From Callaeas wilsoni (taxonomy: Eukaryota; Chordata; Aves; Passeriformes; Callaeidae), in NCBI GenBank assembly GCA_013398955.1, contig VWPU01017427.1, positions 21,511-85,510 of the forward strand: a stretch of 64,000 nucleotides of DNA. The letters run 5' to 3'. Shown in pieces: positions 1 to 11,480 of this stretch (positions are counted from its first letter, which is position 1; every line of letters begins with the position of its first letter). The translations under genes were made by a program, and so were the position numbers. The notes below the pieces were generated by a model. That model saw only the letters and a program-made list of their open reading frames with translations. It ran no database searches and had not been told where the DNA came from.

Positions 1-125
1 GGGGGCCACCCAGCTGGAGAGCGGTGTGGCAGGAAGGCTGGGGGTCTTGGTGGGCACCATGTTGAACATAAGCCACCAATGGGCCCTTGCTGTAAAGAAG
101 GCAAGCAGTCTCTTGCTCTGCACTA
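1..125 (+). repeat. CR1 LINE fragment, sense orientation
   Basis: The stretch reads as the 3' part of a CR1 reverse-transcriptase ORF, the region coding for a 'LGVLVDNKLNMSHQ'-like segment followed by lysine codons. It is truncated by the window edge and lies inside the TSGA10 pseudogene region. The call rests on resemblance to avian CR1 and to other copies in this window (for example around 12,530 and 49,440). Confidence 0.7.
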
Positions 126-762
126 GGGAAAGTATCACCATTCTACAGCTGTAGTTTTGGAAAAATATACTCCTTGGCATTACAGGAATAATAATCCTTG
201 TATCCATCTCCTTTACTCCCATAATACAAAAAAGGTGCAACATACAGTACAGCATATATACTGCAATATACTATAAAGCGTGTTTTCCTGATTTCCACCA
301 GCAGCGTTTTAGGGTGCTGAGAGGTGCTACCACTGCCTTAGTGGATCACAAATATAACAGACAAGCTCAGGCACTGCACACTGGTACCAGCACACACTGT
401 TCAGCTGACAGCACGTGTTGTCACTGAAACTTACACTTGCCAGAGCTCTGTCACATAATTTTAAAATGCAAAAACCTTTCAATAATGAAAGAAAACAAGA
501 GTTTTGCACTCGAAATGTTAAAACTTTGAGAAGTATATTTATTTGCATTCAACGCCTTTTTTTTCAACCCATTAAAAAAAAGAAGAGTGCAGAATATGAA
601 AATTAGCCTATTGAATTTTATTATAAAAATTGGATCTGTCACTCACCAGTTTTCTCATCTAAAAGCATAATTTTCTCTTGGCTAAGTTGCATTTCAAGTT
701 TTTTCTTCACCAGGCTTCACTGAGTCTCTGAAAGACTCAGCTCTGTCTTTTCATTCAATAAA

Positions 763-3289
763 CTGGAAAAGCAGAAGCATTAAACAGGAGAATTCACACA
801 CTGGTACAGTAATTTTTTTTTTCTTTTGGAAAGGTCACTAAAATTGCAAAAGATAGGAAAAACTGAGATTCTACTGTCTATTTTAGACTATTTGGGATAT
901 TTTATTAATGCTAACTTTAATCTCAGTATATTAAATTCTGAGTAATCCTGTAAAGGATTACAGAAAAGTAAGAAGAATTCTTTGCAACAGGTGATTATAA
1001 AAAAGTCACAAAAGCAAATAAAATAAAAATCATCCCCTGGGACATCCATTGGAATGCCTGACCTGTTTCAAGTTATAACCAAGTTATCTGTTCAAATGTA
1101 GTAATATTAACGATTCTCACACTGTTTAAGAAACTGAAAAGAATTATCAGTCTGTTTGGGGCGTGTAAAGAAAAAGATCTTTCAGTAGCAGCAACTAGTT
1201 TTCAACAATTCAACAGTGTTCATACATCTGACAATTTATTATAAAGCAGCACTCACTGAGCTATGTTTTATTCCCTAAAGGCTTTGATTGAATCTAGTCC
1301 CACTATGCTTCTGAACACGGCTAGGAACTAGAGTTGAGCAGCAGACCATAAGCCCTATGCAAAGATTCAGTTTTATTTCCTCTCATGAAAAGGCTCGAAG
1401 ACTAAGAAATGGATCTTTAAAACTAAAGACACGACATTCACTAGTTTACGCATGTTTGCCTGTTTTTGTAAAAAAAAAAAAAAATTTAAAAATTAAAATT
1501 ATTCATATGCAATTTACCAAAACCCATCAATCCCTGTAGTTTCTAGTAGAAAGCTCCTAACTCTAAATTAAGTGAATTTTACTTTTTCACTGAAGATGGT
1601 TTCCACCATATCATCATATCAATAAGACAAGAACATTTACATATAAATAAGCAGTGAGAAAAACAACTTCATTCCAAGCAGAAGGATGGCTCATAAGCAG
1701 CTTTTGTAAATTGCTTTCCCTTTGAGCCATATAACAGTTATGAAAACCAGTGAACATAGGCTGATGTTACTAGTCAAATCAATGAAATTACATACTTTTA
1801 CTTACCTAAGGGAAACATATTCAGCTTCCTGTCAACTCAGCTCAGTATCAGAATCCAGTACTTTTCTTGTCAATCTTTTCATCTCAGTTTCCAGAGAATC
1901 AATGGTGTCTTTCATTAGTGCCACTTTGGACATCTGTTCTGACTGTTCACTATGTAACTATAAATATAATCAAACATTAACAGCTGAGGGGAAAAAAGAG
2001 CTGATTTATAGAATTTATTTCAATTTTTACTCTGTTTTTAGCACAAATCTTTTGCTGAAGAAGAAATGTCCAAGCATCTCATTTACTCAAGGCCTGACTC
2101 AGTTTACTGAAGATACTTGGCAAAGACCTGAAATGTGTCTTTCACTTCTTTTGAAGGTAAATCAATTTCCCATCTTTCAGATCTCTGGGAATATTTTCAG
2201 TTATTAATGTAAATTTTCAGTTGGTAATTATGCCCAAGGGCAAAAATGTTTTTCATTGATCAACATTAAAAGTTTTCAGTGCAAAATAGCATGAAAGAAA
2301 ATATTATTATGAGTGTATGAAGGGAGAAATCATGGTTTGGGACACAACATGACCAATAAAGGTTTTAGGCCTCTATTAAGTTATACACCTGTGCCAATAA
2401 GAAGGTAGAGAAATCACTGTAAAGCAGCTGCATAAAGCACTGTGTAACTGAGTTACCACCATGAGGCCTTCAGGTCTGTAGCTAGAACAAAGAACAGATC
2501 CAAAGCCTCTTGCACAGACTTCAGCAAAGCTGGTTCAAAATCTTCAGTTTAAAGAAACCTGTATCTTTTTATTAAAATGCTTACACTTAACATTCGAAGG
2601 ACTGTCCTTTCTAAATTATTTGAAACACCTCTTTTAAAGTACAAAAATTCTCACCTTATCCCTCTCGTCCTTTACCAAATCTTTCAGTACTGATTTCTGT
2701 GGTACTATAATCAAAGGCCAGTAAGCCTCTGGTATACAGTAGCTTTTTCAATACTAGTGCCATAAATTTCATGTTGAGGTATAGCCCTCAAAGGGTACCA
2801 AAAGAAATGAAGAAAAAAGATGATGTATCTAAAACAAGGCTCTCAATACTCACTGCACATCGTATGTGGGCATCTGATTAAAGTTAATTTACTACTCAGA
2901 GTTATTTCAGGCTATAGTATATTCTTCAAATCAGATGCATTCAGTTTAATATTATAAACTGTGGTATTATTTTTATAAGCTTAGTAGGACTTTAAAAGGC
3001 TGAGGGGGAAAAAGATAAACCAGAATTCATAATCATAAGATCTAGAAGAAAGACATACTAAGAAATCAATGTTAATTTATTTAAAAATCAAGTTCTACCA
3101 AGACTGTAAGTAAATTTAAGATTTATATTCATTTTATTGTTTTCATTTTCTATTTTAGTGCTACATGTTAGCAAACAATTGCTTGCACAAGTAACTTGAA
3201 CCATATTAAATATGACTTGCCAGAACAGTGCAATTACATTTAGCTTTGAAGCATCAGGTCTTAGTAATACACAGTCATAAGATAATTCA
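763..3289. other. TSGA10 intronic DNA
   Basis: This AT-rich DNA lies around the exon at 1806..1957. It holds poly-A and poly-T runs but no other recognisable exon, RNA gene or repeat. Confidence 0.5.
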
Positions 3290-3560
3290 CACTTGAATGG
3301 AGTCCAGGTCTCTAAACCCAGTCTAAACCCCTGCTCAAAGCAGGGTCAGCTTGGAGGTCAGGCTGCTCAGGGCTTTGTCCAGTCCAGTCTGGAAAATCTC
3401 CAAGGCTGGGGACTGCTCAACTGCCCTCATCAGAAGCAAGTATTTCCTTGTATTCAGCCTGAACCCCTCTGGTTTCAACGGATGCTCATTGCTGCTCATC
3501 TTTCCACCAAGCACTGCAGTAAAAAGCCTGTTTATGACTTCTTGATGAGTACTGGCAGGT
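3290..3560 (-). repeat. CR1 LINE 3' fragment, antisense
   Basis: The plus strand shows the reverse complement of a CR1 3' region: 'cccctgctcaaagcagggtc' followed by 'gctcagggctttgtccagtc'. It lies in a TSGA10 intron, about 110 bp before a second CR1 piece of the same orientation. Confidence 0.7.
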
Positions 3561-3671
3561 AGGGCTTACATCCCTCTTAAGCCACTTCTACTGCAGGTGG
3601 AACAAGCCTATCCTAACCTGGACATAAGAACACTGTGGGTAATAGTGTTAAAAGCTTTAAAAACAGTTTTA

Positions 3672-4240
3672 AAATCACAGAATCACAGAACGGTTTTAGC
3701 TGGAAGGGACTTCAAAGACCGTCTTGTTCCACACCCCCTGCAGTGGGCAGGGACATCTTTCATTACACCAGGTTGCTGAGTGCTCCATCCAGACTGGTCT
3801 TGAACACTTCCAAGGACGGGGCATCCGCAACTTCCCCAGGCATCCTGTTCCAGGGCCTCACCACCCTCACAGTCAAGAGTTTAATTTGTATCTAATCTAA
3901 ACCTGTTGTCTTCCAGTTTAAAACCATTCCCCCTTCTCCTGCCACAACATCTTCTTGTGCAAACTCCCTCCCCAGCTCTCTTGTTGGTCCTCTTTAGGCA
4001 CTGGAAGGTGCTAAAACATCTCCCCCAAGTCTTCCCTTCTGCAGGCTGAACAACCCCAACTCTCTCAGCCTGTCTTCATAGGAGAGGTGCTCCAGCCCAC
4101 TCTGATCATCTTCATGGCCTCCTCTGGACTTCTCCAACAGGTCCATGTCCTCGTTATGTTGAAGACCCCAGAGCTGGACACAGTCCTCCAAGTGGTGCCT
4201 TACCAGAGCAGAGTAGAGGGGAAATAGTCTTGGTAAATAA
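3672..4240 (-). repeat. CR1 LINE 3' fragment, antisense
   Basis: It begins at the CR1 3' end (AATCACAGAATCACAGAACGG, read on the plus strand) and continues through the 3' UTR into the end of ORF2 ('agctggacacagtcctccaa'). It ends about 120 bp before the TSGA10 exon at 4357..4434. Open frames over it are CR1 relics, not host genes. Confidence 0.85.
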
Positions 4241-5723
4241 CATCCACTGCTCTCAGCCTGTTGTCTCCTGATAGCAGTCAGATTGGTCCTGCAGGATTAA
4301 CCATGAACATCACCTGTATTATATTTATAATTCCATAAATAATTCCTTTCCCTTACATTATGAATAGTAGTTTCAAGCTCTTCAATTCTCTCTTCCAAAT
4401 GAGCCTTTTCATTAAAAGCAGTTTCTTGGGAAATCTGAATCAAATAACAGAATAACAAAATCACACATAGAACAAGCTTCAACTCACCACACACTTATAA
4501 AGCAATTAATTCTCAGGACCAGAATATAAAACCTTAGCAACTTTAATTACATTGCTAAGTAGTTTTCATGTTTAAATAACCTGTGGGGTGGAGCTGAGGT
4601 GGGATGGGACAAATTAAACCTGTAACTGCTCCCTGAGGCTATCACGTTCTGTAGGCATCCTTTGGAAACCTGACAGTGCTGTATCCCTTTGTATCTCCAT
4701 ACGTCTTAATACAGCTTGAGCTGTCACAGTGCTTTTAGGAGTCCTGGGACATTTTATATCGTCCTGACAAAGATGGGAAATCTCCTCCCATGCCTGTTTT
4801 TAAAAATAGTAGAATAACAGAAACATGGCATGGATAATGTAATGTATTTCTGGGTCCTATGGCTGGTAATGTAGAGCATCCCAGAAACGGTGTAATATCG
4901 AAGGTGAAGTAATCATTTGTGCATACATTCTTTGATTCAGGAAAGCATTTTCAACTCAGGACAGCACTTACAAACTTGTATTGAACTGACAGATTCAAAT
5001 CACAGAATTTCCATAACTTTTTTTTTCTATTTTTTAAACAAATACTTTGCATTCTTTTTTCATACAAAGCCAAAAGTATAATTTTTTCTTGCACATTACC
5101 TTGTTATTTCAATTAATCATACAAATATAAATAAAATTACCTGTTCATAAAGATTGAGAATTTTGTCCTTCTCAGGTGTTAAAACTTTGAAATTACCCTG
5201 AATTTCTGCCATGACACTCATTTATTTTCAGTGTTGACTCACGTTCTTCATGATCTCTCAATATTTTCAAGACTTCTGGATCAGAAACCACTCCCTTAAA
5301 AAATAGTGATATAGGGTTAAAGTAGAGAAACAAAACCTGAAACAGTTTCTTATAATATCTGGTTTGAATGCTTCTATTGGCCCATTCCCATCTTATGCAT
5401 CCTTCTATTCACAATCAATTAGTTTTTCTTCCTGATAGTTATAGGTTTAGTAGTTTAACATGGGATAAACTGACACTCTAAAAATACATTCCTTGTCTTC
5501 CAAAGTGATTTCCCAAGCTCACCTGGATGGGTGAACTTTTTTTTCACATGCTGCCACAAGTAGAAGTTCACTTAGGACTTGAAAATGGGTTTCTTAATGC
5601 CTTCAACAAATTCTCAGTCTCACATTTATAGCAGTTTCTGTTCTTTTCCAGTGACTTAATAAAGGCATCAAGCCTTGAAGGTGACCTCCCTTGCTTTATT
5701 TCAGATTCTTTTTGTAAAATAAC

Positions 5724-7304
5724 CTGCATTAGCATAAATGAGAGAATGCATTTACTGAAATAAAACCTTTGTAATTATTTATACTTCAATATAAAATGGA
5801 TAAATATACTCTTCAAAATGAAGATGAAGCAGATCTCTAATTAAAATTAATATCTATATAATACTTTAAAGTAACTTCTGAATGTCTGTATTTTCTCTTG
5901 TTTGTCATATTGCAAATATGTTTGAATGTCCTTCTAATATGGATCTGACAAGAAAGAAAGGGACATAAAAACTAAACTCTAATTAACTTGAAATAGATCT
6001 GTTCAAAACTAAGGAGGACAATTAAGTAGGTTTGTACTGGAATATCTAATGAATTTTTAAATATGAAAGAAAATAGGACACCATGTTTGTTTAAGGTCCA
6101 TGAAAGGTGAATTTCTGCAAAGGAAATTAATTAATGTGCAAGTAAGTACTGCTGAAATCCAGAAAGTCATGTAAGGGCCTAAAACAGATTTGGAAGATAA
6201 ACTGCAATTCTGAAATTTAAAACTGCACATCAAATCCCATTTGTTTAAGAGTAAACTAATTTAGAGTCTCTACAAAGAGTAATTTCAACAAAGTGATTCC
6301 TACAATCAATTTTTGGCATTCATACTGAAATTAATCACCTCCTAGGAGTACCTCTGACGATAAAGACAACCAAGATATCTATTACTATAATCATTGCTGT
6401 TGACATATCAGTTAGATTACGTGAATCCCATCCTAATCTACTGTTCTCTCTGAAAGAGGCACTCTCAGGTTCTGCAGTTATACGCATTTCCCTAGTTCTA
6501 GGGGAGGGAAAAGATCCGAGAAATCAAGCAATTGGCACCTTCATTACCTCACTGAGCATTGAGGACTCAAATTTACACATAGAATTTACACACAGTATTT
6601 GCTCACTCGCAGTACTACTTTTACCAGCTAGTGAAACAGTACTTTTTGGAAAACATGATAGTATTTATATATCCTAAAACATATACTTCTACTACACTTG
6701 CTATAAAGGGGGAAGAATTTACTGCTATGACACATTTCACCACCATCTAAATTGCAATAACAGAACCCCATCACAATTGGGATTCAGTTTCCCATCAGGA
6801 CCCCTCGCTCTCGGCTTCATGCAGCACTAGGGACACCTGCAGCAGCCCTTGTCGCAGGACCAGGAGCATGCAAAGTCAGCAAATGTTTCAGACAGATTAA
6901 GCCCCCCAAAACGTTTTTGAGTTCCCAAGCAGTTCAGTGATGAACCACTTCAGATGTTCCTTTCCTCCTTGCTCCCCACAGCACCAGCAGCACCCAAGCC
7001 TCCTGCACACCCTGCCGGTCACTACCTCCAGCGCCTTGGGGAGCTGCTCATGGCCACTACCGGGGCCAGGGGGAGCACCTGCGTCTGCTGCTGCCCCAAC
7101 ACCTGCCTCTTTCCTCCCTCTTTCCTTCCCTCCCTCCATTCCACCACGTTCCCCAGGAGCCTGGCAGTGGCCAGCGAGCTATTGCACCCTCCCAAACGCC
7201 CCTCTCCACATGCCAAGCTGGCAGCTAGTTCGTCTTCCTCCAGGAATCTGGTTAGTCTGGATCGTTGTGAAGAGCTCCTAGGAACCCCGACTCCAGCTCT
7301 CCCC
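5724..7304. other. Unassigned DNA between the first visible TSGA10 exon and the provirus
   Basis: From 5,724 to about 6,780 the DNA is AT-rich with no exon I can recognise. From 6,800 to 7,304 it becomes GC- and pyrimidine-rich, with runs such as CCTCCCTCTTTCC near 7,110. Short open frames here overlap on both strands and show no protein family. More 5' exons of TSGA10 might be hidden here, but I cannot support one. Confidence 0.4.
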
Positions 7305-7827
7305 TGTTGCGGTGTGCCCTAAGCAGGCTAAAGGCCTTAAACAGTATGACAAGGATGATGAGGTAATCCCCAAAGCCTCCGCTCCCGAGCTGACTTCATT
7401 CTCCTCCCCCTAGCCTGTCCGTCAGGATATTGCACCCTCCCCATTCTGGAAAGTTCCCCCAGTTCTGTCTCCCCATTGGTTGGTTTTGGATCCTTTACCC
7501 CATTGGTTGTTTCCCCCAATCCAGTTTTGCTCCTCCCTCCTACCCTTCACCCACTGGTTGTTTCCCAATCCCCCCTAACCTTATAAGAGTCCCTGCTCTC
7601 CACCCCTTTTTGTTCTTTTGTCCCTGGACTTCTTTGAGGCAATAAACCTTGAAACTCCGTACAAAAGACCTCTCTCGCCTCTTTATTCTCTGGGCTTCTA
7701 CATCGCCTCTCGTCAGTGCTGTGCTGCAGAGAGCTGCTGCCAGCGAGGGCACTCTCTTGTCCTCTGCCGTAGTGGTTGCCTCCGCCCCTCTGAGCCCTGC
7801 CGGGATAATAACCACCCCACCGTGACA
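7305..7827 (+). repeat. 5' LTR of the endogenous retrovirus
   Basis: This 523-bp LTR runs from TGTTGCGGTG to CACCGTGACA. U3 carries CCAAT boxes in both orientations (ATTGG at 7475 and 7502; CCAAT at 7516 and 7565), a TATA-like TTATAAGAG at 7581 and an AATAAA at 7641..7646. Its last 378 bp align with 11481..11855. I count by hand roughly 30 mismatches plus a few short indels, so the insertion is old. Confidence 0.88.
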
Positions 7828-7829
7828 GG

Positions 7830-7847
7830 TGGTGCCCAGTGTGGGGC
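7830..7847 (+). other. Primer-binding site, lysine-tRNA-like
   Basis: The 18-mer TGGTGCCCAGTGTGGGGC lies two bases after the LTR. It resembles the TGGCGCCCAACGTGGGGC type complementary to the 3' end of a lysine tRNA, with a few substitutions. This supports a K-type element. Confidence 0.75.
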
Positions 7848-8181
7848 CTCTCAGGAGGCTTGACAAGAGTGTCCTCACCACCGTTGAACATGTGAGCATA
7901 CGCCATGGGTCAGCCGCTTCCTCTCCATGTAGCATGCTGCATTTTAGTCAGTGGTGCTCCGGGAGGCGACCGATAACCCTCGACGGACGAGGTGCCAGAG
8001 GGCCGGTCGACGCCGCGCAGAGGGACACTGCCAAAGAGTGTTTCTTTCCAGGGAGGAGTTGGGGGGATTGGCCGTGTGCGCCTTGGGATCCCAGAGAGTG
8101 GTGAGTATAAATTTAATCCTCCTCCAGCTTTTCTTTTGTTTTTTCCTTTTTCTTTGGCAGTGGTGAGGTATCTGGGGTAGG
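7848..8181 (+). other. Proviral leader with a possible splice donor
   Basis: The untranslated leader between primer site and gag contains a good donor-like sequence, AGAGTG/GTGAGTA, at 8101. An ATG at 7905 in good context (gccATGG) opens a frame of only 23 codons and is not the matrix frame. Confidence 0.4.
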
Positions 8182-10024
8182 ATGGGTTGCCATGTCTCCC
8201 ACCCCCAGAGAAAGATTTATGTCCAAGTTGTGGTTACCCTAGAGGGAGGGAATTTTAAATTTTCAAAACCCCAGTTGCGCAAGTTTGTTAAATGGATTTG
8301 CCCATTTTTCCCTAACGCTTCTGGGGAATCAGTTGGGGACCTGGAGTTTTGGGACGCCGTGGGGAAGAGGCTGACAGTGGTCAGCCAGGCAGGGGACGCT
8401 GCTGTTCATAAGTTTTTCCCTCTGCAAGTTTTAATTTACTAGGGGCTCAAAACTTTTAAGAAGGGTTTCAGTTGTAATAATCCTTTCCACCCCAGTTATC
8501 CTACATGTGTCCCTACCTCTCCTTAATCCTCACCCTGTTAATTTCTTTAGGGATGGATCAGAGGATGCATCCTGCCAACAGGCGCCGAGTGGCTACTGTC
8601 CCTCGGGCTCCTCTCGGTCTGTCTCTTTCCCTTACCCTGACCGCTGTAGCCAAGCTGTCAGGCACTTTCCCTCAAAGCCATTTTCCTTTCCCTCTTCCCC
8701 AGTTCTGTCTTCCCCAGTTCTTCAAGGAAAAAATGGCGCCAGCCTTGTGGCTAGCCCCACCATTTTGCCATCTTTGCTACCAGTGCTTCCCACCTCTGCC
8801 ACTACCACACAAAATGGCGGTAACCATGTGCTCTCCTCTGCCCTTCCACCTTCTTCCCAGCATTCTCCGCAGACTCTCGCCACTTTGCCCAGCTCCACCC
8901 TTAGCCCATCCCTTCTGACATCATTGGGCCATGCCCCCTGCATCAAGTCCCCTCCCCCTGTCCAAAACCACACCCCCTTTCCAGTCCCACCTACCAGAGG
9001 CTCCTCCCCTTGCCATCCCACTTCCGGTTTCCACGCCTCCACTTCTGGTTCCCATGTCACTGGAACCAGATGTGGTGGGCCAGAGGACCGGAAGTCAGCT
9101 GGAGCCGATGAGATCTTTGCCAAGCTGGTTATCTATAAATAAGCTGGCAACGATCCCCCGTGGGAACCCTTCCCTGCAACCAACTTGAAGGAGCTGTGTA
9201 AAGTGGCAAAGGAGTTTGAGAGGGATTCACCCTATTTTAAGAGTATGTTCCAGGGAACCCTGTCCACAAGTGCGCTTGTGCCGTACAACTTCAAGATCGT
9301 CTTCTCGTGTCTCCTCACCCCATCCGAATACCTTACATGGGAGGAGTTGTGGAAGTGCGCCCTCCAAGAACACCTTGCGCTCTTCCACCGCGACCCTGCA
9401 CAGGCACACCTCACCCTAGTTCACCTGATGGGATGCGGACAGTGGACAAAGCCCCAAGACCAACTGGGAGCATTGCCGGAACAGGTGCTGGGAATGGTGC
9501 AGAATGCCGCACAGCGTGCCCTCTTCCTCACTCCCACGGACTCCACCCCGGTGACTTCATACACCCAAATTATGCAGGATCCAAATGAGACATTCATCAG
9601 ATTCACCGATCATCTCAGGGAAGCAGTCCAAAGGCAAATCAAGAGCGCTGAGGCCCAACAAGAGGTACTATGTTCGGTGGCCAGGCTCAGTGCTAATGAA
9701 GCCTGTAAAAAGGTGCTACAGACTATGCCTCTGGACCCGCCTCTCACACTCAATCAGATGATCAAGGCCTGCATGACCTGGGTGCTTCCCATCAGCGCCC
9801 CAAAAGGTAAAAAAGGGGGAGTCGCGGGAGCAGCAGCGGCAGTGGACAACACCCAGGGCACGGACCAGACGGTGAGGAGGAATATCGGTCCATGTTCAAA
9901 CTGTGGGAAGCAAGGACATTGGTGGCTTGCATGCAAGGAGCCCCAACGTTTCAACACCCGGAAAGGGGCTCCGGCACAAGGACCCTGCTCATGCCACCAG
10001 CAGCAGCCACCAACTCAACTCTGA
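8182..10024 (+). pseudogene. gag: gag relic (matrix, capsid, nucleocapsid) of the endogenous retrovirus
   Basis: An ATG at 8182 begins a matrix-like segment (MG start suitable for myristoylation, LRKFVKWICPFFP, then a KRL..V..AG stretch) typical of the betaretroviral matrix. It ends at a TAG at 8440..8442. A proline-rich segment from about 8507 is in another frame, so there is also a frameshift. It stops at TAA 9140..9142, and the same frame then continues through capsid to 10024. The capsid major homology region is visible at about 9570..9640 (QDPNETFIRF). One CCHC zinc knuckle, C-X2-C-X4-H-X4-C, lies at 9893..9934. At least two stops and one frame change mean no full Gag is made. Confidence 0.8.
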
Positions 10025-10797
10025 AGACACTGTTAAAAGAGCGCAGTGCGGCCCCGTGCGCGGACATAAGCGAAGTGGCTGCCTCTTCGACAGACTTACA
10101 TGGACACTGTAAGAGCTGCACAGTGCAGGGAGCAATGACATCACTCCTGGGCAAACCCGGAAGGTGTGTCCATTTAAGAACAGCCACGCCCCTGCAGTTC
10201 GCGGCAGGAGAGGAGGCTCACAGACTCATCTCTGCCTCCCTCTCGTGCCATGATGCAGGGCACCCCAGTTCTTATTCTGGGGGGCAAGGACATGACACCT
10301 CCGGTCTGAAGACCTGCCCCACTGTGCAGTTCACAGACCATCTGGGACAAATAATATTTTTTATAAAATGTAATGATCCACCATTGTTTATCCCCCAAGG
10401 CACAGACATCGCCAGCGGGATAATACTACCGGAAGACGACGACACACACGGACAGGACATATCTGCCTTCTGGATGGAGGTTATCGGACGGGACAAACGA
10501 AACATCACGTGCAGGCTGCGCAGTGGTGAATCGGTCGTGGAACTGCCAGGTATGATTGACACTGGGGCAGACGCAACGGTCATCTTGCATCGAGATTGGC
10601 CCGAAGCCTGGCAACTGTGACCAGTTGCGGGCAGCCTCACAGGGATTGGCGGACAGACGAAGGCAGAGAGGAGCACGTCCCCAATTTCCATTGAAGGCCT
10701 GGAAGGGAACATCGCTTCCATCCGGCCTTTCATGGTGGACACAAGGTTCGCATTATGGGGACGGGACCTCCTGTCGCAGTGGGGGACTCAAAAATAG
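9892..10797 (+). pseudogene. pro: pro relic: protease, with a possible dUTPase remnant
   Basis: This frame lies -1 to the nucleocapsid frame, as expected for a pro gene expressed by ribosomal frameshifting. The aspartic-protease active-site motif DTGAD is at 10558..10572. A TGA interrupts the frame at 10618..10620. The frame then goes on with a glycine-rich flap-like region (GIGG) and a WGRDLL segment, ending at TAG 10795..10797 where it overlaps pol. Upstream of the protease, around 10320..10440, a PPLFIPQGT segment resembles the C-terminal part of retroviral dUTPases; this part is uncertain. Confidence 0.75.
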
Positions 10798-11401
10798 AAA
10801 ACCCACAAGGGGTTTTTTTAGTTAGGGCCACTGATGAGCGCACCACCCCACGCCTGAATTGGACTTCAGATACACTGGTGTGGGTGGATCAGTGGCCTCT
10901 AACTAAAGAAAAATTAAGCGCGCTCGAGTCCCTCGTGGAGGAGCAGCTTACCAAAGGCAACATTTTCCCATCTAATAGCCCTTGGAACTGTCTTGTCTTT
11001 GTTATTAAAAAACGTGGCAAAGGTAGGTGGAGGCTCCTCCAAGACCTCAGAAAAATCAATGAGGTCATTGTAGACATGGGGCCCCTACAACCCAGATTAC
11101 CAAAACCCACCATGCTCCTTGGTCATGGAAGCTTGCAGTCATTGACATCAAGGATTGTCTCTTCCACATCCCACTGAACCCTGAGGACGCTCCCCGTTTT
11201 GCCTTTTCGGTACCATCTTTGAATAGGCAAACTCCACTGCGCAGGTACTACTGGTGTGTACTACCCCAGAGGATGAAAAACTCCCCCAAAATATGCCAGT
11301 GGTACATTGCCAAGGTCTTGTCTCCTGTCCAGAAGGAGGCAGAAAAAGCTGTCATCCTGCACTACATGGACGATGTCCTTGTCTGTGCCAAAAATTACTG
11401 A
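10755..11401 (+). pseudogene. pol: pol relic: N-terminal half of reverse transcriptase
   Basis: The frame carries reverse-transcriptase sequence including VWVDQWPLT, SPWN and FVIKK near 10880..11010. A frame change occurs at about 11115..11125. The second frame holds the first catalytic Asp block (VIDIKD, about 11138) and the YMDD box at 11363..11374, then stops at TGA 11399..11401. Homology ends about 80 bp later at the LTR junction. The connection domain, RNase H, integrase and env are absent. The element cannot encode an active polymerase. Confidence 0.82.
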
Positions 11402-11480
11402 TACCTAGAATGGACATTAACTCTTACTGTTAAGGCAATTGAAAAGGCGGGTTTTCAAATCTGAAAGGACAAAATCCAGT

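Larger units (their letters stand above)
647..5723 (-). pseudogene. TSGA10: TSGA10, decayed copy (six exons seen; gene continues left of the window)
   Basis: Six exons on the minus strand match the N-terminal half of the testis-specific coiled-coil protein TSGA10, a centriole and sperm-tail protein and paralogue of CEP135. In transcript order they are 5523..5723, 5141..5294, 4620..4793, 4357..4434, 1806..1957 and 647..762. Reading phases agree across the junctions and most splice sites are intact. Clear protein matches include RSPSRLDAFIKSLE (CEP135-like), MAEIQGNFKVL, STVTAQAVLRRME, QETAFNEKAHLEERIEELE and KKKLEMQLSQEKIMLLDEK. Lesions are in-frame TGA codons at 5568..5570, 5544..5546, 1832..1834 and 717..719, plus a 2-nt loss near 5209..5214 (exon length 154 instead of 156). 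The last two TGA codons sit opposite arginines in human TSGA10 as I remember it, so CGA-to-TGA change at CpG is likely. The donor at 4619 is weak (GTTTAA). The identity is firm; pseudogene status is inferred from the five lesions. Confidence 0.87.

Noticed and set aside
3293..4191. Several open frames of 60-90 codons
   Set aside because: They lie within antisense CR1 sequence and show only repeat-derived peptides.
647..5723. The all-TGA pattern in TSGA10 as possible stop-codon recoding
   Set aside because: A 2-nt frameshift and a weak donor are also present, and CpG decay of CGA explains the TGA codons more simply.
7182..7440. ATTGCACCCTCCC occurring just upstream of and inside the 5' LTR as evidence of a tandem LTR
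   Set aside because: Only a 13-base match is seen without flanking similarity. The LTR start at 7305 is fixed by the inverted repeat.
8722..9123. A 133-codon minus-strand open frame within the provirus
   Set aside because: It is a shadow of the proline-rich gag segment on the plus strand.
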